Shown here piece by piece: positions 33,580 through 38,128 of a DNA stretch of 38,128 nt (within the stretch, counting starts at the first letter, position 1; each line of letters starts with the position of its first letter). This DNA is from an uncultured Mucilaginibacter sp. (GTDB lineage Bacteria > Bacteroidota > Bacteroidia > Sphingobacteriales > Sphingobacteriaceae). The DNA lies in assembly GCA_913775265.1 (NCBI GenBank), contig CAJYJH010000063.1, positions 1-38,128 of the forward strand, in the 5' to 3' direction. The notes beneath the pieces are model-generated. The model saw nothing but the letters and a program-made list of their open reading frames with translations. It was not told the DNA's origin and did no database searches. The position numbers and the translations under genes are program-made.

Positions 33580-35679
33580 TTACTCTGATGCAGGCACTAC
33601 ATTGTAAGTTTTAACTACGCCGTTGTAATCAAATTTTACAACCGCTTTATCTGCCTTTGATGCGGCTTGTGTTACACTCACTTTTACGTTGGGATTGTTG
33701 CAGGTAGCCGTCACTTTAGGCATATCTGTACCTGTAGGCATCTGGTAATTGGCCTGGTAAACATCATAGCCCGAAATACCGTTGGCATTGGTAGAACGCA
33801 CCGGAGTAGCAGGCAGATCAATGTTTTTGCCGTTAACCGCAATGCTTACCACCGGCACAACCGGGCGGGCAATTTTCTTTTTATCAGAGCTAAAGCCCAA
33901 TCCGGCCAGGTTAAACAATGGCTCCGCGCCTTCACCTTCTGCTACCAGGTAAATGGCGTGTTTTTTATCGAGGGTGTCTACGTACTTAGATACATTTGCC
34001 GTGTATTGGGTAACCTCTTGTGCAGCATAGGCGGGTACTATAATTTCCGCAATTTTCTTTCCTTTCCAGGTGGCGTTGTCCCACGGTCCGTCCAGCCAAA
34101 CGTTTACTTTAAATGCTTTTTGTGTTTTAGGGGTGATGAAGAGGTTTAACGCCGTGTTATTTCCTTTTTTGGTACCCTCAAAGGCCTTTAACCCTTTTTG
34201 CCCGCGCTTTAACCCGCCGAAGCCAAAGTATTTGTAACCGATAATGGTGCCGTTCTTCACTTTTTCGATAGGCATGTTATTGTCCCAGATATCCCACGAA
34301 TCTTGCTGAACGCCGTTGTCTGACAGGTAACAGGCATACCCGGCCGAATAATACTGGTAAGGATCAAGCCCGTAAAAATGGAACCCTTCTGATGTCACCT
34401 CGGCACCTTTGTACTGTTTGCCCTGACTGTCTTTGGCGGTCCAGATGCCGTCGGCTGCATAAGGGTCGTAGCCGCGGATGGTGACCATGCCGCCCTGTGA
34501 TACCGGCTTTTCATCGTAAGTAATGGTAACCGGTGCCACCATAGGCTGGCGGGCAAACCCAAAGCCACGCGGCGGACGGTGATAAAACACGTACCACTGG
34601 CCGTTGATCTGCTCAATGCTGCCGTGGGTGTTATGCCCGGCGTTGGTAGTTTGTATAGCGGTGCCGTCCTGATTAAGCACCGGTGCGCGCGAATCTACCA
34701 CCACGCCGCCGCTTTTCCAGGGGCCAAGGGGCGAATCGCCAACGGCATAGCGCAGGGTAGAGTTGGAGCTGCCAACGCCATACTCGGGGCCTGAGTAGCC
34801 GCTAAACACCGTTACATATTTGTTGCCCACTTTACGGATAGAAGACGCCTCGAAAAAGTTAAACGTGCCCAGGTCTTCGCCCGGATAAATGTTCGGGAAC
34901 TCGGTTCCGGCCGGGTCGCGCAACACACCGTACCTTAAACTGGCCGGTAACAGGCGGGTAATGATTTTAGTGCCCGGACGCAGCGAATACATGGTTTTTT
35001 GGTCGAGCTGTGCAGCCGACGACCGCTGGAAGCCCCAGAAACCATAAGCGCGGAAACCGATGTTGTAATCAGAGTCGCGAGGGTCGGTAATTTTTTCGAT
35101 GTACACCGCCGGGTCAAACCCCAGTATGCTGCCCGGCACAGTACGCTTGCCATCTGCCGTTAAATTAACCGGCGTAAACGGTCCGTCGGGGCGGCTGCCT
35201 TTGGCAACCATGGCTTCGCGGCCGGGGCCACGGCTGTGCGGGTACAGGTAGTATTCCTTTTTGCCGTTTTTCTGTTTAACCTCCACCAGGTCGGGCGCAT
35301 ACATCACGTCCCACTGGCCGTCAATCTGGTAAGTAAACACAGGGCCTTCGTCGCGCCACTGGGTCAGGTTATCGGCCGGGGCCGACCATATCCTGATGTC
35401 GGGACCACAATAGCTGTTCATCCTCAAATCGTGCGATCCGATGATGTACGCCCTGAGTTTGCCGGGATGGTCGGGGTCCTCAAAAACGCGCGGCTCGCCG
35501 TCGGGCACGTGCTCCCAAAGCGGAAGGTAGGGGTTACCCGGCGCGGTATGTACAAATTTGTTGGTGTTTTGCCCCGAGGCGGTGTTTTGTGCTTTTAACA
35601 CTGTAGTGCCGCATAACCATGCCGCAGCCAGCAATAATGTGGTTTGATGTAATTTAAAACCAGTTTTTGGTCTATTCAT
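33580..35679 (-). CDS. Secreted multidomain GH43-type hydrolase
   Basis: A 699-residue protein with a signal peptide (about residues 1-30, ending VLKA). The catalytic propeller (about 45-410) has candidate carboxylates Asp68 in RVFEDPDHPG, Asp130 in VMYAPDLVEV and Glu277 in FNFFEASSIRK. A middle part (about 420-610) resembles a jelly-roll carbohydrate-binding module (NGTIIGYKYFGFGGL, FITPKTQKAFKVNVWLDGPW). The last 80 residues look like an Ig-type domain (VVPVVSIAVNGKNIDLPAT to YNGVVKTYNVVPASE). The target is probably an arabinan, arabinoxylan or galactan side chain. It is the first gene of a probable two-gene unit with the GH43 at 32340. Confidence 0.88.
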   Translation of the reverse strand: MNRPKTGFKLHQTTLLLAAAWLCGTTVLKAQNTASGQNTNKFVHTAPGNPYLPLWEHVPDGEPRVFEDPDHPGKLRAYIIGSHDLRMNSYCGPDIRIWSAPADNLTQWRDEGPVFTYQIDGQWDVMYAPDLVEVKQKNGKKEYYLYPHSRGPGREAMVAKGSRPDGPFTPVNLTADGKRTVPGSILGFDPAVYIEKITDPRDSDYNIGFRAYGFWGFQRSSAAQLDQKTMYSLRPGTKIITRLLPASLRYGVLRDPAGTEFPNIYPGEDLGTFNFFEASSIRKVGNKYVTVFSGYSGPEYGVGSSNSTLRYAVGDSPLGPWKSGGVVVDSRAPVLNQDGTAIQTTNAGHNTHGSIEQINGQWYVFYHRPPRGFGFARQPMVAPVTITYDEKPVSQGGMVTIRGYDPYAADGIWTAKDSQGKQYKGAEVTSEGFHFYGLDPYQYYSAGYACYLSDNGVQQDSWDIWDNNMPIEKVKNGTIIGYKYFGFGGLKRGQKGLKAFEGTKKGNNTALNLFITPKTQKAFKVNVWLDGPWDNATWKGKKIAEIIVPAYAAQEVTQYTANVSKYVDTLDKKHAIYLVAEGEGAEPLFNLAGLGFSSDKKKIARPVVPVVSIAVNGKNIDLPATPVRSTNANGISGYDVYQANYQMPTGTDMPKVTATCNNPNVKVSVTQAASKADKAVVKFDYNGVVKTYNVVPASE

Positions 35680-35711
35680 AAATAAACAATGATCGATATA
35701 GATTAATAGGC

Positions 35712-35745
35712 TAACCCGAAGTGAGTCTGTTTTTATTACGGGTTA
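35712..35745. promoter_or_regulatory. Inverted repeat upstream of the large GH43 gene
   Basis: TAACCCG (35712-35718) and CGGGTTA (35739-35745) are perfect 7-base arms with 20 bases between them, ending 33 bases upstream of the ATG at 35679. It could be a leader stem or an operator for the GH43 pair. The rest of the space to 36016 is AT-rich with nothing recognisable. Confidence 0.3.
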
Positions 35746-36016
35746 TCAGATTTTAAAATTAATGTGGCAAAAAGCGACGGGATAGCACAATTGTACAAAT
35801 CAGTAATCGCTTTGTTTAATGTTTGTAAAGAGGGCTGCAATAGCTCAGGCTTGTATCTTGTTTATCTTGAGGAACTTATTTTTTGAATAGGTTAAATAAG
35901 ACGAAATTTATGCATCATTTATCTGTCGGGCAAACGTGCATTTAGCTTTTAACAGACCATTAACTTTTTTTAAGCCTGAACGTATAACTGCATCATAAAA
36001 ATAACTTCTCTTTGCT

Positions 36017-36736
36017 ATGAATAATTACTTTATTACTCAAAAACCATACTCTATTTATCACCGCAAAGAGTCGAAAGTTATTGGTTTGGTTAACAAAGCT
36101 CTCAGGCGTTTTAAAACGGGTTTGCACATCAAGCCCTTGGACGTAACCGTTGACATGAACACCGTTGAACAGCGCATCAACTACTACCATCTGCTCGATG
36201 GGGTGATAGCCTACGGCATTCCCGGCGATGTTGTTGAGTTGGGGTCTTTTACCGGGCAGTGTGCCATCTTGTTTCAAAAAGTGATCGAACAAAACGGCTC
36301 TGATAAGCAACTGCACTTGTTCGACAGCTTTCACATCCCCTTCGCGTTTAAAGGGAATGTTGAAGATGAACTAAAAGAGAATTTTAAACGGGCAGGATTG
36401 AAGCAACCCATCATCCACAAAGGCGACTTTAAAGAAACGCTCCCTGCTCAGTTGCCTAACCAGGTTGCCTTTTTACACATTGATTGCGGTTTTGGAGGCG
36501 ATAGCCTGGCTCACCGCGATGTGCTGCTCCATTGTTTGGAAAGCGTTTACTCGCGCATGCCCAAAAACGCAGTTTGCGTGCTGATGGATTATTACGACCC
36601 GGAAGAAAACCCGGAGGGTTTAGACATTAACCCCGGCGTAAAACTGGCTTTTGATATTTTCTTTAAAGACAAGCCCGAAAAGATAGTGGCATTGTTTGGT
36701 GAGATGTATAATCACGCTTATTTCAGAAAGGTTTAA
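36017..36736 (+). CDS. TylF/MycF family O-methyltransferase
   Basis: A 239-residue S-adenosylmethionine-dependent methyltransferase. The SAM-binding glycine-rich loop is GDVVELGSFTGQC (about 70-82), and HLFDSFHIPFA continues the Rossmann fold. FLHIDCGFGGD with a later LMDYYDP places the metal-binding aspartates typical of the macrocin O-methyltransferase group, and the end matches PGVKLAFDIFF. Family members methylate hydroxyls of sugars in macrolides or surface glycans. No polyketide or glycan cluster is adjacent, so the acceptor is unknown. It converges on the trehalase gene across a palindromic element. Confidence 0.9.
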   Translation: MNNYFITQKPYSIYHRKESKVIGLVNKALRRFKTGLHIKPLDVTVDMNTVEQRINYYHLLDGVIAYGIPGDVVELGSFTGQCAILFQKVIEQNGSDKQLHLFDSFHIPFAFKGNVEDELKENFKRAGLKQPIIHKGDFKETLPAQLPNQVAFLHIDCGFGGDSLAHRDVLLHCLESVYSRMPKNAVCVLMDYYDPEENPEGLDINPGVKLAFDIFFKDKPEKIVALFGEMYNHAYFRKV

Positions 36737-36789
36737 TTTTGGATGAATAGTTCTTGTTCGGAAAATGCTATTGTTTGCGCACGGTTCAG

Positions 36790-37021
36790 GCCGACGAAGG
36801 TCGGCATACCGCGAGCTAAGTAGTGAGTTTGTACGCAGACATACATCGAGTTGAGGCTGTCCGTCGGAAGGTTGGTGTCAACACTCAGGCGTTCGGAAGA
36901 ATAAAAAGCCTTGAGCAGTCTGCTGAATTTATTTCAGCATCCCACCAGAAAGGTTCAGCTCCAAGCATGTTCGCACACAAATTTACTACTTAGCGTGTGG
37001 GATGCCGACATCCGTCGGCAT
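36790..37021. repeat. Large imperfect palindromic element between convergent genes
   Basis: The left arm begins with a hairpin GCCGAC-GAAG-GTCGGC (36790-36805) and runs to about 36843. The right arm (about 36963-37021) is its reverse complement with a few changes and ends in ATGCCGAC-ATCC-GTCGGCAT (37002-37021). GCTAAGTAGT with a following TTTGT is shared inside both arms. The middle of about 120 bases holds a small hairpin (GCTGAA/TTTCAGC region near 36922). No ORF for a transposase is present. The arm sequence resembles ATGCCGACG-type repeats seen in many Bacteroidota genomes. Confidence 0.7.
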
Positions 37022-37096
37022 GACGGGGCAGTGTAAAAGAATTCTTTCCTACATCTGTGATGGCAGCACCAACTTTGCGCATAAACTTTCTCTGCA

Positions 37097-38128
37097 TTAA
37101 TTTTTTTCCATCCATTGATAGATAGCATTCGTCCAGCCAAAGCCATCCTGGTTGGGATATTCTCCACCTCCTGCCGGTAAATCAATATCTACCACGTTGT
37201 ACTTTTCCATCATTTTACCGGTTTCTTTAAAAATCTTATCATTCAAACTCATCCACCGGTTCTTCAGTTCTGCTGCGGTATCTATAAAATTGTAGTTGCG
37301 AAGTGCTACATAGGTGAGGCATTGGAGAGGGGCCCAACCATTGGGAGCGTCCCATTGCTGACCACTCTCGTGCGTGGATGAAACTACACCGCCCTTCTTC
37401 AAAAAGCTTTTTCTGATATGATCATGCACATGATTTGCCTGTTCGGTCGTAGCCATTTTAAAAACCAAGGGAAATACTCCTGCCAGGGACATGATTTCAG
37501 TCGATGTATTCAAGGCTATGTTATAATCCATAAAAAATTGCTTCTCCTCATTCCAGCAATATTTCAGGATCGCTTCTTTCCGCTTTTCCGCTTTCTGCAG
37601 GAAATGGCTGGAAGGTTCTGAAAACGCACTGTATTGGTAAGCTTTAGACAGCGTTAGTTCCAATTCGTATAAAAGGCAGTTCAAATCTACCGGTATAATG
37701 TCGGTGGTCTGAATGGTTTCCATGCGGTCGGCGTCGCTGAACCACCGGCACGAAAAGTCCCAGCCGGATTCGCAAGCTGCCCTGATATGCCTGTAAAGCG
37801 TTCCAGGCTCCAGGCCGATGGTGGCAGAGCTACGGGCCATGTCAACATCTTCATGATACGATTCAGGACGAGGGGCGGGGAGATCGTCCCAATAGCGGTT
37901 TAAGATACTGCCGTCGGGCAATAAAGCTACTCTCCTAAAACTGGTTTCTCTTTCCGAAAGGTGAAAATAGCCATCCATCCAGTAATTGTATTCTTTTTGC
38001 AGGTGGGGGAGATATTTAGCAAATACTTCCGATCCGTCAATTTCGGCAAGCAGACCTACCATCGGAGCGAAAAACGGGGGTTGCGAGCGGGTAAGGAAAT
38101 AACTGCGGTTGGCGTTTGGAATATGGCC
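37097..38128 (-). CDS. treA: Alpha,alpha-trehalase, GH37 (N-terminal part missing at the window edge)
   Basis: This enzyme hydrolyses trehalose to two glucoses. The reading frame stays open to base 38128, with residues GHIPNANRSYFLTRSQPPFF just inside the edge, so the gene starts beyond the window; 344 codons plus stop are present. GH37 signatures are ESGWDFSCRWF (catalytic acid Asp), the trehalase signature QQWDAPNGWAPLQ and MMEKYNVVD (catalytic base Glu). GGGEYPNQDGFGWTNA is the usual C-terminal element. Whether a signal peptide exists cannot be seen. The ATG at 38062 is internal and not the start. It converges on the methyltransferase gene. Confidence 0.95.
   Translation of the reverse strand, partial: GHIPNANRSYFLTRSQPPFFAPMVGLLAEIDGSEVFAKYLPHLQKEYNYWMDGYFHLSERETSFRRVALLPDGSILNRYWDDLPAPRPESYHEDVDMARSSATIGLEPGTLYRHIRAACESGWDFSCRWFSDADRMETIQTTDIIPVDLNCLLYELELTLSKAYQYSAFSEPSSHFLQKAEKRKEAILKYCWNEEKQFFMDYNIALNTSTEIMSLAGVFPLVFKMATTEQANHVHDHIRKSFLKKGGVVSSTHESGQQWDAPNGWAPLQCLTYVALRNYNFIDTAAELKNRWMSLNDKIFKETGKMMEKYNVVDIDLPAGGGEYPNQDGFGWTNAIYQWMEKN

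Noticed and set aside
37418..37621. Plus-strand frame inside the trehalase gene
   Set aside because: It is antisense to a strongly conserved coding region and lacks any protein pattern.

Overview
The window looks like a chromosomal segment of a Bacteroidota bacterium, most probably Sphingobacteriaceae (Mucilaginibacter or Pedobacter type). The reasons are -7 promoter elements of the TAnnTTTG type (for example 9104-9111 and 28360-28367, minus strand), starts mostly without a clear Shine-Dalgarno sequence, many secreted or lipoprotein-signal proteins, and plant-polysaccharide hydrolases (GH28, GH9, two GH43, trehalase). No rRNA, tRNA, CRISPR array, integrase, transposase or phage gene was seen. 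The genus is an inference from gene content.

Layout. 1-2042: a cysteine-rich fragment at the left edge, two small membrane proteins and a secreted cyclophilin. 2257-6091: a CPA1-type Na+/H+ antiporter, then a convergent pair made of a glycosyltransferase and a capsule-synthesis-like protein. 6324-9058: a small secreted protein, a GNAT acetyltransferase and a TetR/SDR module with two matched operator-like sites around its promoter. 9285-10222: a tight three-gene cluster of unrecognised small proteins. 10391-12630: msrA, a DUF2147 protein, a YtxH-like protein and a membrane-anchored TlpA-type thioredoxin. 12701-21253: a secreted GH28, an MFS permease, a metallo-beta-lactamase-fold lipoprotein, a flavin reductase, small proteins, a VOC protein and mannonate dehydratase (uxuA). 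21676-24318: a large orphan histidine kinase with an unusual N-terminal domain. 25068-26107: a broken KgtP-like permease carrying two independent lesions. 26706-28340: pruA. 28536-38128: a lipoprotein gene and a linked unknown, GH9, two same-strand GH43 genes, a TylF-type methyltransferase and the C-terminal part of a GH37 trehalase that runs off the right edge.

How the genes fit together. The hydrolases suggest growth on plant cell-wall polymers: galacturonan (GH28), arabinan or arabinoxylan (GH43 pair), beta-1,4-glucan or xyloglucan (GH9) and trehalose. uxuA would feed glucuronate-derived mannonate into the KDG pathway. The genes are scattered, and no SusC/SusD pair or hybrid two-component regulator is present, so this is not a classical polysaccharide utilisation locus.

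Non-coding structure is rich. There are perfect-stem terminators at 10902-10948, 12656-12690, 24318-24357 and 26627-26672. Two large palindromic repeat elements (26478-26598 and 36790-37021) both lie between convergent genes. A four-copy heptamer repeat sits at 26669-26696, and several operator-like inverted repeats lie upstream of genes. I see no clearly new defence or mobile system. The best candidates for undescribed biology are the 9285-10222 cluster, the kinase sensor domain and the palindromic elements.
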